This document shows, one piece after another, positions 33,664 to 41,847 of a stretch of 64,000 nucleotides of DNA. The notes under the pieces were generated by a model. It searched no databases. It saw only the letters and a list, made by a program, of their open reading frames with translations, and was not told the origin of the DNA. Every line of letters begins with the position of its first letter. Positions within the stretch are counted from its first letter, which is position 1. The stretch comes from Bryobacteraceae bacterium (GTDB lineage Bacteria; Acidobacteriota; Terriglobia; Bryobacterales; Bryobacteraceae), in the NCBI GenBank assembly GCA_026002855.1, contig BPGD01000001.1, positions 1,701,972-1,765,971 on the forward strand, given 5' to 3'. A program made the translations under genes and the position numbers.

Positions 33664-34619
33664 CCGCACCGCAGTTCGACGTCGTCGGCGTCGGCCTCAA
33701 CGCCACCGACACGATGATCCTCATTCCGCACTTCCCCGCTTACGGAGGCAAGGTGCCTTTTCTCGAGGAGCTCCTCTCGCCCGGAGGGCAGGTGGCCAGC
33801 GCGATGGTCTGCTGCGCAAGGCTCGGCCTGCGCGTCAAATACATCGGCACCATCGGCGACGACGAGCGCGGGCGCATCCAGTGGGAGAGCCTCCAGGGCT
33901 CCGGCATCAACCTTGACCACGTGCAGCGCCGCCCCGGCGTGCCCAACCAGTCCGCCTACATCCTCATCGACCAGAGCACCGGAGAACGCACCGTCTTCTG
34001 GCACCGCCCCGAAGCGCTGAAAATCACGCCCGAAGAGATCACCCCGGACCAGATCACCTGCGCGCGCCTGCTCCACATCGACGGCCACGACACGCCCGCC
34101 GTGGCCCACGCCGCGCGCATCGCCCGCCAGCACGGCATCCCGGTCACCGTCGATGTCGATACCATCTACAAAGGCTTCGAAGACGTGCTGCCGAACGTCG
34201 ATTACCTGATCACCTCCAGCGAATTTCCCGAGCGATGGACCGGCGAGTCCGACCCGCTCCGGGCGCTGGCGCTCATCCAGGATACTTACGGCATGAAGGT
34301 GGCGGCCATGACGCTCGGGGCGCACGGGGCGCTGGCCCGTATGGACGGCCGCTTCCATTATTCGCCCGCCTTCGTCGTCAATTGCATCGACACGACCGGC
34401 GCCGGCGACATCTTCCACGGCGCCTTCTGCTACGCGGTGCTCAAGGGGTTCGGCATCGCAGAGGCGCTCGAGTTCTCCAACGCGATGGCCGCGCTCAACT
34501 GCACCGCCCTCGGCGCCCGCGGCCGCATCGCTTCCGAGGCGGAAGCACGCGCCCTCATCCAGCGCGGCGAGCGGCGCGCGCTGTCCGAATTCCGCCGGTT
34601 CTGGGACGCGGCGCGATGA
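33660..34619 (+). CDS. PfkB-family carbohydrate kinase
   Basis: 319 residues from GTG 33660, whose codon overlaps the preceding TGA (GTGA). The ribokinase fold is shown by GLNATDTMI near the start, the GG motif in SPGGQVASAMVCCARLG, and the C-terminal signature DTTGAGDIFHGAF with the catalytic Asp in GAGD. The substrate (ribose, a nucleoside or another sugar) is not resolved. The stop overlaps the rhomboid ATG (ATGA). Another PfkB kinase lies at 39.6 kb. Confidence 0.88.
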   Translation: MTAPQFDVVGVGLNATDTMILIPHFPAYGGKVPFLEELLSPGGQVASAMVCCARLGLRVKYIGTIGDDERGRIQWESLQGSGINLDHVQRRPGVPNQSAYILIDQSTGERTVFWHRPEALKITPEEITPDQITCARLLHIDGHDTPAVAHAARIARQHGIPVTVDVDTIYKGFEDVLPNVDYLITSSEFPERWTGESDPLRALALIQDTYGMKVAAMTLGAHGALARMDGRFHYSPAFVVNCIDTTGAGDIFHGAFCYAVLKGFGIAEALEFSNAMAALNCTALGARGRIASEAEARALIQRGERRALSEFRRFWDAAR

Positions 34620-35281
34620 TCCCCATTCACGACTCGCAGCGCAGCTACTCGCAGCCGCTCGTCACCATCGGCCTCATCGCCGCCAATGTGTTCGTGTTCC
34701 TCTATCAGGTCTCGCTCGACCCGTACACGCGCAACGATTTTCTGTTCCTTTACGGACTGGTGCCGGAGCGGTTCTCCTGGCTGAACGTGTTCACGTCGAT
34801 GTTCCTGCACGGCGGCTGGCTGCACCTGGCCGGCAACATGCTCTTCCTCTGGGTTTTCGGCGACAACATCGAGGACATCCTCGGCCACGGGCGCTTCCTT
34901 GCCTTTTACCTGCTGTGCGGCGCCGCGGCGGCGCTGGGCCAGTTCGCGGTGAACCCGGACTCGCGCGTGCCGATGATCGGCGCCAGCGGCGCCATCGCCG
35001 GCGTGATGGGGGCGTACCTGGTGAAGTTCCCGCACTCGCGCATCGTCATGCTCGGCTGGTTCCTTTTCGTCTTCACCTTTGAGCTGCCAGCCTACATCGT
35101 GCTGGTGTACTGGTTCATCGTGCAGCTTTTCAGCGGCATCGGCTCCATTGCGGACGCCGCCGCCCAGCGAGGCGGCGTCGCGTTTCTGGCGCATGCGGCC
35201 GGGTTCCTGGCCGGCATCGCGCTCATTCACGTCTTCCGGACCCGCGACCGCTACCGGTTGCGCCGTGACCTGGTGTGGTGA
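34616..35281 (+). CDS. Rhomboid family intramembrane serine protease
   Basis: 221 residues with six or seven membrane helices. HGGWLHLAGNMLFLWVFGDN gives the oxyanion His/Asn (His70, Asn74). GASGAIAG holds the nucleophile Ser124 and FLAHAAGFLAG the catalytic His193. All catalytic residues are present, so it should be active. It is coupled to the kinase upstream (ATGA), and its TGA shares one base with the deacetylase ATG. Substrates are unknown. Confidence 0.92.
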   Translation: MIPIHDSQRSYSQPLVTIGLIAANVFVFLYQVSLDPYTRNDFLFLYGLVPERFSWLNVFTSMFLHGGWLHLAGNMLFLWVFGDNIEDILGHGRFLAFYLLCGAAAALGQFAVNPDSRVPMIGASGAIAGVMGAYLVKFPHSRIVMLGWFLFVFTFELPAYIVLVYWFIVQLFSGIGSIADAAAQRGGVAFLAHAAGFLAGIALIHVFRTRDRYRLRRDLVW

Positions 35282-36027
35282 TGTTCTATCCCCCCGCTCT
35301 CGACCTCGACAACGTCGCTCCGCTCGATGTGCTTGCCATTGCGGCGCACCCGGACGACATCGAACAGACCTGCGGCGGCGCGCTGCTGCGCATGGCTGAC
35401 ATGGGCTACCGCACCGGCGCGCTCGACCTCACCGCCGGCGACATGGGCACCCGCGGCACGCCCGAAGAGCGCATCCGCGAATCCAAAGAAGCCGCCCGCA
35501 TCCTCGGGCTCGCCTTCCGCGAGAACCTCCGCATGCCGGACGCGCGGCTCGAAAACAACATCGGGCTGCGGATGACGCTGATGGCCGTCATCCGGCGCCT
35601 GAAGCCGCGCGTCGTCATCCTCCCCTACTGGGAAGCGCGCCACCCGGACCACTACCACGCTTCGGCCCTCGGTTTCGAGGCCTCATTCCTGGCTGGCATC
35701 CGCAAGCTCGACAGCCAGAGCGAGCCGCACCGGCCCTTCAAGGTCGTCTACGCCTCCCTCTACGCCAACGTCCAGCCCTCCTTCGTCGTGGACATCACGC
35801 CATACTTTGAGCGGCGCATGGAGTCGCTGTTCGCCTACCAGTCCCAGTACGGCCCGCACGCCGAGGGCGCGGACCTGTTCCCGGACCGCGAAGAGATCCA
35901 TGACCGGCTCCGCTCGATCGCGCGCTTCTACGGCAATCTGATTGGCGTGAAATACGGCGAACCGTACGTCGTCCGGGAAACCATGCGCGTTGACGACCTC
36001 GTCGCCATGGGCGTGCGGACTTTCTGA
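35281..36027 (+). CDS. BshB1-type LmbE/PIG-L N-deacetylase
   Basis: 248 residues. LAIAAHPDDIEQTCGG carries the zinc-binding HPDD (His23, Asp25, Asp26). LDLTAGDMGTRGTPEERIRESKEAARILG is typical of BshB1, and HPDHYHAS supplies the third ligand. BshB1 removes the acetyl group from GlcNAc-malate during bacillithiol synthesis. No bshA or bshC is in the window, so another GlcNAc substrate cannot be excluded. ATG 35281 is chosen over two GTGs just upstream. Confidence 0.88.
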   Translation: MFYPPALDLDNVAPLDVLAIAAHPDDIEQTCGGALLRMADMGYRTGALDLTAGDMGTRGTPEERIRESKEAARILGLAFRENLRMPDARLENNIGLRMTLMAVIRRLKPRVVILPYWEARHPDHYHASALGFEASFLAGIRKLDSQSEPHRPFKVVYASLYANVQPSFVVDITPYFERRMESLFAYQSQYGPHAEGADLFPDREEIHDRLRSIARFYGNLIGVKYGEPYVVRETMRVDDLVAMGVRTF

Positions 36028-36064
36028 CCGCCCGCGCGCCCGCCGATTGGGCGATCCTGTACTC

Positions 36065-36388
36065 ATGGTGATTCGCGACATCGCCTGCCGGGCCGAATTC
36101 CTCCCGGACCGCATGGGCAAGGTGACGCTCGCCTCCGGCGAACGTCTCTTCGCCGGTCTCAATTGCCTGTTACCCGGGCAAGAGCACGCCGCGCACGTTC
36201 ACTCGAACCAGGACAAGCTCTACTTCATCCTCGCCGGCCAGGGCGAGGCCATTCTCGGCGAGGAGGCGCACGCCGTCGGCGAAGGCGACCTGGTGCTGGC
36301 GCCGGCCGGCCTCCCGCACGGGCTCAAGAACCCGGGGCCGGGGGTCATGGTCGTCATGGTGGTCTTTGCGCCTCCGCCCCGCCAATGA
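36065..36388 (+). CDS. Small cupin-domain protein
   Basis: 107 residues from ATG 36065. Cupin motif 1 is visible as PGQEHAAHVHSNQDKLYFILAGQG (His, His, ... Glu position replaced by Asp/Lys wording) and motif 2 as EGDLVLAPAGLPHGLKNPG (His). The single-domain barrel probably binds a metal. The activity is unknown. The stop overlaps the next gene (ATGA). Confidence 0.85.
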   Translation: MVIRDIACRAEFLPDRMGKVTLASGERLFAGLNCLLPGQEHAAHVHSNQDKLYFILAGQGEAILGEEAHAVGEGDLVLAPAGLPHGLKNPGPGVMVVMVVFAPPPRQ

Positions 36389-37293
36389 GAACAGCGCTGC
36401 TGGTTCTGGCTCTTTCGATGCGCGCCGCAGCGCAGGCGCCGCCCGCCTTTGCGGCCGAAATGCGCGGCCTGGAGCAGCAGGTAAGCGGCATGCTCGGCGC
36501 GGCGGCCATCCATCTGGAAAGCGGCCGCCTCGTGGGCTGGCGCGCCAAAGAACGCTTTCCCATGCTTGAGCTCGTCCAACTGCCGGTGGCCATGCACGCC
36601 CTGGCGCAGATGGAGCTCGGCGAGATGCCCTTCCACAAGATGGTGCGCATCGAACCCGCCGACTTCACCCCCGGCCACAGCCCGCTGCGCCTTCGTTACC
36701 CGGAAGGCGGCGTCGTCACCATCGGCCAGCTTCTCGAGGCCGCCGTGCGCGACAACGACGCGACCGCTTCCGACAGGCTGCTCGCCCTCGGCGGCGGACC
36801 CGCCGCAGCCACCCGGCGCGTGGAGCGCTGGTTTGGCGACGGCATCCGCATCGACCGCTCACTGGCAGAGCTCGACCTCGCATGGCGTCTGGCACCCTCG
36901 CGCGAAAGCTTTCTGATGGACGCGCGCGACACGGCCGCGCCGGAAGCGTTCGCGCTGCTGATGGCCTCCATTGAGGAAGGAAAGCTCCTCCACCCGAAAA
37001 GCCACGAGCGGCTCCGGCAGTGGATGCGCGACACCGCCTTCGGCGCAGACCGCCTGCCAGAGGACTGGCGCGGCGCCGTGCTCTATCGCAAGGCAGGGTC
37101 CACCGCCTTCTGGGACGGCCGCAACGTGTGCATGAGCATCGCCGCTGTCGCGGAATTGCCGGAACGGCGCGGCCGCCTCGCCCTTGTCGTGTTTCTCAAG
37201 AACACCGAGCGCGACCTCACCCAGCGCGAGCAGGCCCTCGCGGCGGCGGCGGGCGTCCTCTATCGCTGGTTTGCGGCCTCGCCTGAAAAGTAA
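36385..37293 (+). CDS. Secreted class A beta-lactamase-fold protein lacking catalytic residues
   Basis: 302 residues with a signal peptide (MRTALLVLALSMRAAAQ). The fold is recognisable: RFPMLELVQLPVAMHAL matches the helix that normally reads RFPMCSTFK, VRDNDATASDRLL matches the SDN block, and LYRKAGSTAFWDG matches the KTG strand. The catalytic Ser and Lys of SxxK are Glu62 and Gln65, the SDN Ser is Arg122 and KTG is KAG. It is therefore unlikely to hydrolyse beta-lactams by the serine mechanism. It may bind cell-wall ligands. Its 3' end overlaps the convergent dapF-like gene by 34 nt. Confidence 0.75.
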   Translation: MRTALLVLALSMRAAAQAPPAFAAEMRGLEQQVSGMLGAAAIHLESGRLVGWRAKERFPMLELVQLPVAMHALAQMELGEMPFHKMVRIEPADFTPGHSPLRLRYPEGGVVTIGQLLEAAVRDNDATASDRLLALGGGPAAATRRVERWFGDGIRIDRSLAELDLAWRLAPSRESFLMDARDTAAPEAFALLMASIEEGKLLHPKSHERLRQWMRDTAFGADRLPEDWRGAVLYRKAGSTAFWDGRNVCMSIAAVAELPERRGRLALVVFLKNTERDLTQREQALAAAAGVLYRWFAASPEK

Positions 37294-38078
37294 AATTCGC
37301 CGCCTGCGACGATCTCCGCCGGCCCGGTGAGGAAGTACGATCCCTGCTCCACGCGCAGCCGCAGCGGGCCCGCCGGCGTGTGCACGATGGCCCGCCCGCC
37401 GGCGAGCCCCCGCGCGCGGGCAGCCGCAAAGGCGGCAGTCGAGCCCGTGCCGCTGGACTCGGTCGCCCCTGCGCCGCGCTCGTAGAACCGCACTTCGAGG
37501 TTTTCCCGGTCGGCCACGCGCACGAAGCTCACGTTCGTCCGGTTCGGGAAGCGCGGATGACGTTCCAGCTCCGCGCCCAGCCGCTCCCAGCCTTCGGGAA
37601 TCGCATCCACAAAGACGGTGCACTGCGGATTGCCCGGCCAGGCCAGCGTGCAGTCGAGCGTGCGTCCCCCGGCTTCCATCACCGTGTGCAGCTCAAGGAT
37701 CTCCACTCCGCCCATGTCCATGTCGAACTCGAACCGCATCCCCTGCCGCTCGAGCAGCCGCAGCCGTTTGACGCCTGCCCCGGTGGCGATCTCCACCTCC
37801 GGGCCGGCCAGGCCCGCGTCGCACAGAAATGCCGCCGCGCAGCGCGTGCCGTTGCCGCTGATCTCGGCCTCGCTGCCGTCGGAATTGAACAGGCGGATCG
37901 AGGCGGGCGAGCCCTGGGAGGGCGGCCTCACCAGCAGCCAGCCGTCGGCGCCCACGCCGGCGCGCCGGTCGCAGAGGGCCCGCGCCGCCGCTTCCAGCAG
38001 CGCCTCGGGCGGCGCCTCGTGCGCCCAGGTCAGCAGAAAGTCGTTCCGCGCGCCGTGCGCTTTCGTGAAAGGAATCAT
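37260..38078 (-). CDS. dapF: Diaminopimelate epimerase-like protein with both active-site Cys changed to Ser
   Basis: 272 residues with DapF organisation from MIPFTKAHGARNDFL. The two active-site blocks are clear. FNSDGSEAEISGNGTRC fits the PROSITE pattern N-x-D-G-S-x(4)-C-G-N except that Cys is Ser74. ERGAGATESSGTGS corresponds to ERGAGET.ACGTGA with the second catalytic Cys as Ser209. Canonical DapF needs both thiols to racemise DAP. This protein may catalyse another isomerisation, work poorly or be non-enzymatic, so the symbol marks family only. Its ATG overlaps the stop of the upstream membrane-protein gene (ATGA). Confidence 0.75.
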   Translation of the reverse strand: MIPFTKAHGARNDFLLTWAHEAPPEALLEAAARALCDRRAGVGADGWLLVRPPSQGSPASIRLFNSDGSEAEISGNGTRCAAAFLCDAGLAGPEVEIATGAGVKRLRLLERQGMRFEFDMDMGGVEILELHTVMEAGGRTLDCTLAWPGNPQCTVFVDAIPEGWERLGAELERHPRFPNRTNVSFVRVADRENLEVRFYERGAGATESSGTGSTAAFAAARARGLAGGRAIVHTPAGPLRLRVEQGSYFLTGPAEIVAGGEFYFSGEAANQR

Positions 38079-39643
38079 GGCTCCACCTGAATGCGCCGCC
38101 AGATCTCCACGCCCGGCGAATCTTTCGCAGCATAGATTCTGACACACTCATAGCGGCGCGCGGCGGGCTTGCGCCTGGCCACCGCGCGCGAGACGCGGTC
38201 GCCCGGAGCGCACAGCACCCACTCTTCAAACAGAAACAGGTCCGGCCGCGCCAGGCTCGCCTCAAATGCCGTCAGGTCGCCTTCATGCAGCGCCTCGCGC
38301 ACCGGAATCCGCGCCAGGCGCAGCACGCCAGTGATGTCGCCGAAACTGAGCAGAATGCCGGCGCCCGGACGGTAGCGTTCCGCCAGATACTGCGCCGCCT
38401 CGCGCGTCCACTGCCGGCGCGAGGCGGAGTTCACTTCGGACTCTTTCCAGCAGATCCACGCCTCCGGCCGCGGCCGCAGCGCCCACGGCGCCAGCGACGC
38501 CGCCACCAGCGCCACCGCGGCCGCCGCCCGCCCGCGCTTCGGCACAAGCGCCACCAGCGCGGCCACACCCAGCGCCGCAGCCGCCAGCCACACGATCCCA
38601 TAGCGCGTGTTGTAGTAACTGAACGGCCACAGATGCGGCACAAAAATCGGCGTTCCGGACGAGTACATGCTCATTCCGTAAAACACCGGCGCCAGCAGCA
38701 GGAACCCCAGCGCCAGCGCCTGCCGCCGCAGTGCCGCCACCGCGCCCGCCAGCGAGATCCAGAACAGCGGCAGCCCGGTGCACAGCTTCGCGGCCTCCAG
38801 ATAATATTCGGCGGCGCGCTTCCAGTCGTGATCGCCCGGATAGGGCGCCATCCCGTTGGCCAGTTGTCTCTCATAAATCGCGCGCGCCGACCATTCGCCG
38901 CGCCAGAACTCCAGCGGATCTCCGTAGAAGTACGCATTGTGCGCCAGCCACCAGGCGGGCCCCGCCCCGGCAATCAGCGAATAGACCACGGCGCTGCGCC
39001 AGCGGCGCCCGCCGCCGCGCCACAGCACGTAGAACGCCGCAAACGGAATCACAAACCAGCCTTCATACCGCGTGAGCGCGCCGGCGCAGGCAGCCAGCCC
39101 GGCCAGCGCGGCGTCGCCCGTGCGGCGCGACTCGTGGAACCGCACGAGGAAATACAACTGCCCCAGCAGGCAGGCCAGCGCCAGCGGTTCCGTCATTGGC
39201 GTCGCCTGGAGATACAGCAGATTCGGATTCAGCGCGAACACGGCCGTGCCCGCCGCGGCCGCCGCCGGCGAGCCGCTCAACCTCCGCAGCGCGAGAAACA
39301 GGAACAGCCCCGCCGCCACATACGCCGCCACCGAGACCGGCACGCCGGCCACCCCGCTGTGCCAGAGCGCGTCCCGCTGCGCGAGCGGCGCCATCAGCAG
39401 GTGCGGCAGCGGCAGCCACACGGTCCCGATCTGATGAATGCCTGGCAGGCGCGAGTCCGCGAGCCGCCGCGCAATGTTGAGGTGCGCCTCCGCGTCGCCG
39501 TAATAAAGCGTCCAGCCGTTGCGGTAGACATACGCCGCGGCCGCCGCTCCGGTCACGGCCAGCAGCGCCGCTGCCAGAGCGGTGCTCCACGCGCTAGAAC
39601 GCCGTGAGCTGGCGGAATTCCTGGAAGCGGCGTTCAATGTCAT
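38075..39643 (-). CDS. Multi-spanning membrane protein, GT-C-like glycosyltransferase
   Basis: 522 residues with about ten hydrophobic helices and a C-terminal soluble tail. After the first helix comes YYGDAEAHLNIARRLADSRLPG, an acidic DxE-type extracytoplasmic loop motif as in GT-C (PMT/ArnT-like) lipid-linked sugar transferases. LTRYEGWFVIPFA and the long aromatic loop at about 225-270 also fit. The donor and acceptor are unknown. The first 50 nt overlap the end of the upstream PfkB gene, and the gene is coupled to dapF-like downstream. Confidence 0.7.
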   Translation of the reverse strand: MTLNAASRNSASSRRSSAWSTALAAALLAVTGAAAAAYVYRNGWTLYYGDAEAHLNIARRLADSRLPGIHQIGTVWLPLPHLLMAPLAQRDALWHSGVAGVPVSVAAYVAAGLFLFLALRRLSGSPAAAAAGTAVFALNPNLLYLQATPMTEPLALACLLGQLYFLVRFHESRRTGDAALAGLAACAGALTRYEGWFVIPFAAFYVLWRGGGRRWRSAVVYSLIAGAGPAWWLAHNAYFYGDPLEFWRGEWSARAIYERQLANGMAPYPGDHDWKRAAEYYLEAAKLCTGLPLFWISLAGAVAALRRQALALGFLLLAPVFYGMSMYSSGTPIFVPHLWPFSYYNTRYGIVWLAAAALGVAALVALVPKRGRAAAAVALVAASLAPWALRPRPEAWICWKESEVNSASRRQWTREAAQYLAERYRPGAGILLSFGDITGVLRLARIPVREALHEGDLTAFEASLARPDLFLFEEWVLCAPGDRVSRAVARRKPAARRYECVRIYAAKDSPGVEIWRRIQVEP

Positions 39644-40505
39644 CCCGGGTGAGGGTGCGGAAGCGGTTCACGCCGAACTCTTCGCAGCAGAAGCTGCCCA
39701 TGACCGAGCCGTAGACCACCGCGCGCGCCAGATCGGCGGGCGTGGCCGTTTCGGCCGTGACCCCCCGCTCGGCCAGCGAGCCGATAAAGCCGCCGGCAAA
39801 GCAGTCGCCCGCGCCGGTGGGGTCCTTCAGCGTGTCCAGCAGATAGCCCGGCACGCTGAAGGCGCCGCCTTCATGAAACAGCGTGGCCCCGTATTCGCCG
39901 CGCTTGATGACCAGGATCTTCGGCCCCAGCGCGCGGATGGCAGCCGCGGCGCGCTTCAGGTTCCGCTCGCCGCTCAGCAGCCGCGCCTCGCTGTCATTGA
40001 TCAGCAGAAAGTCCCAGCCTGCGATCGTCCGCAGCAGTTCCTCGCGCTGGCCCTCGATCCAGAAGTTCATCGTGTCGCCCCCGGCCAGGCGCACGCCATC
40101 CATCTGCTCGCGCACGCTCCGCTGAAGCGAAGGCTGGATGTTGCCGAGCATCAGATAGGGGCGATTCCGGTAAGAGGCTGGCAGTACCGGCTGAAAGGCC
40201 GCGAACACGTTCAGCTCGGTGACCAGCGTTTCGCGGTCGTTCATGTCGTCCGAATAGACGCCCGCCCAGAAGAACGTCTTGCCCGGCGCCCTTTGCAGGC
40301 CTTCGAGATCAATGCCGCGGGAGGCGAGCAGGTCCGCGTCTTCCTGGGCGAAATCCTCGCCGACCACGGCGACGATCGACACGGGCGTGAAATAGCTGGC
40401 CGCCAGCGAAATGTAGGTGCAGGCGCCGCCCAGCATGCGGTCCACCTTTCCCGCGGGCGTCTGCACTCCGTCGTAGGCGACGGAACCGACAACAACAAGC
40501 GACAT
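39594..40505 (-). CDS. PfkB-family sugar kinase
   Basis: 303 residues. VVVGSVAYDGVQTPAG with the GG motif (RMLGGACTYISLAASYF) starts the ribokinase fold. LLINDSEARLLSGE and the signature DPTGAGDCFAGGFIGSLA with catalytic Asp complete it. The wording (NDSEARLLSG, GAGDCFAGGF) resembles adenosine/inosine or ribokinase-like members. The substrate is not assigned. A TACAAT box ends 7 nt before the ATG, implying a leaderless or nearly leaderless mRNA. Confidence 0.88.
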   Translation of the reverse strand: MSLVVVGSVAYDGVQTPAGKVDRMLGGACTYISLAASYFTPVSIVAVVGEDFAQEDADLLASRGIDLEGLQRAPGKTFFWAGVYSDDMNDRETLVTELNVFAAFQPVLPASYRNRPYLMLGNIQPSLQRSVREQMDGVRLAGGDTMNFWIEGQREELLRTIAGWDFLLINDSEARLLSGERNLKRAAAAIRALGPKILVIKRGEYGATLFHEGGAFSVPGYLLDTLKDPTGAGDCFAGGFIGSLAERGVTAETATPADLARAVVYGSVMGSFCCEEFGVNRFRTLTRDDIERRFQEFRQLTAF

Positions 40506-40512
40506 TGTTTCA

Positions 40513-40518
40513 ATTGTA
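40513..40518 (-). promoter_or_regulatory. -10 element TACAAT very close to the PfkB start
   Basis: ATTGTA on the + strand reads TACAAT on the - strand. It ends 7 nt before the ATG at 40505, so transcription would begin at or next to the start codon. Confidence 0.45.
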
Positions 40519-40681
40519 CCCGCCGCGCCCTTTCACAGCGGGATTTCCCGCCGCGCGAGCGAAAATCACGCCATTCAGAGCAAGCGTGATCGGCGCAGAG
40601 CGTCCGAAAAGCATCGGCCAGCGGCCGCCCGAGCGGCGATTTTCATTCGGGCGGATGTCCCGCAGGGTCGTGGCCGCTCCC

Positions 40682-40687
40682 TACAAT
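40682..40687 (+). promoter_or_regulatory. Possible -10 element TACAAT
   Basis: TACAAT 14 nt before the ATG of the membrane metallophosphoesterase gene, with AAAGG in the short leader. No clear -35. Confidence 0.4.
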
Positions 40688-40701
40688 GAAAACAAAGGCT
40701 C

Positions 40702-41847
40702 ATGGAAATCCTCCGCCGCTGGGCGCCGGTAGCCGTTATCATTCTTGTCACTCTGCTCACGCACCGGGACGTGCTGCGGCGTCTGGCGCGACTGCCCGGC
40801 ATGCGCAGCCGTCCGGAGCGGCTCAGGCTGTGCCGCTCGGTGCTCGCCGCCATGTCCGCCTGGATGGTGGTGGCCGTGCCGGTGCTCACGCTGCACAGCT
40901 TTGCGTGGCTGCCGGCGAACGTCATCGCCTGGGCGCTCGCTCTGTCACTGTTCTGGGTGCTGGCGGTGCTGGCCTTCGATCTGTGGCTTGCCTCGGCGCG
41001 GCCGGCGGCCTTCGACGCCTCGCGCCGCCGCATGCTCGCCGCGGCGCTGCCGGCGGCCGCCGTCCCTTTGGGCGGCGCGGGCTTCGGCATCGCGCTGGCC
41101 CGCTACGGCCTGTCGGTGAAGGAAACCGTCATTGCGATCCCCGGCCTGCCGCGCGATCTCGACGGCCTGCGCATCGTCCAGCTCACCGACATCCACTTCG
41201 GCCCGTTCTTCGGCCCCGCCGAGCTCGAACGCGCCGTCTCGATGGCCAATGACACCCGGGCGCACATCGCCGTCGTCACCGGCGACCTCATCACCCGCGC
41301 CGGCGACGACCTCGAAGGCTGCCTGCGCCTCCTGCGGCGGCTGAAGGCGGACGCAGGCGTCTACGGCTGCCACGGCAACCACGAAAAATACGCCGGCCTC
41401 GTCGATGCGGCGGACCGCCTTGCCGCCCGCGCCGGCATCGCCATCCTGCGCCGCCAGGCGGCGCTGCTCCGCTTCGGCTCCGCGCGCCTCAACCTGGCGG
41501 GCATCGACTACTACGGCACCGGCACGCGCGTGGGCCCGTTCCTGCGGGGGCTGGCCGAGCCCGGCGCCGTCAACGTCCTGCTTCAGCACAACCCGGCGCA
41601 TTTCCCCGCCGCCGCGGAGTCCGGCTTCCACCTGATGCTGGCCGGACACACCCACGGCGGCCAGGTGAATCTTCCGGTCCTCAGCGAAAACATCAACGTC
41701 GTGCGCGCCTTCACCAAGTACGTGCGTGGAGCTTATGAACTCGGCCACAGCCGCCTCTATGTCTCCTGCGGGCTGGGCACCGTGGGCATCCCGGTGCGGC
41801 TCGGCGCTCCGCCTGAGGTAACATTGGTGAGACTGTGCGCCGGCTGA
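40702..41847 (+). CDS. Membrane-anchored metallophosphoesterase (YaeI/YkuE-like)
   Basis: 381 residues. Two or three N-terminal hydrophobic helices precede a segment DASRRRMLAAALPAAAVPL that resembles an internal Tat-type RR motif. The calcineurin-like core has all metal blocks: LTDIHFG (DxH), VTGDLIT (GD), GCHGNHEKY (GNHE), LLQHNP and AGHTHGGQ. Such proteins include UDP-diacylglucosamine pyrophosphatase-like and phosphodiesterase members at the outer face of the membrane. It overlaps the next phosphoesterase gene by 13 nt. Confidence 0.88.
   Translation: MEILRRWAPVAVIILVTLLTHRDVLRRLARLPGMRSRPERLRLCRSVLAAMSAWMVVAVPVLTLHSFAWLPANVIAWALALSLFWVLAVLAFDLWLASARPAAFDASRRRMLAAALPAAAVPLGGAGFGIALARYGLSVKETVIAIPGLPRDLDGLRIVQLTDIHFGPFFGPAELERAVSMANDTRAHIAVVTGDLITRAGDDLEGCLRLLRRLKADAGVYGCHGNHEKYAGLVDAADRLAARAGIAILRRQAALLRFGSARLNLAGIDYYGTGTRVGPFLRGLAEPGAVNVLLQHNPAHFPAAAESGFHLMLAGHTHGGQVNLPVLSENINVVRAFTKYVRGAYELGHSRLYVSCGLGTVGIPVRLGAPPEVTLVRLCAG

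Noticed and set aside
31129-33669. 846-codon - strand frame
   Set aside because: Antisense shadow of the methyltransferase and PHP/esterase genes, whose motifs are clear on the + strand.
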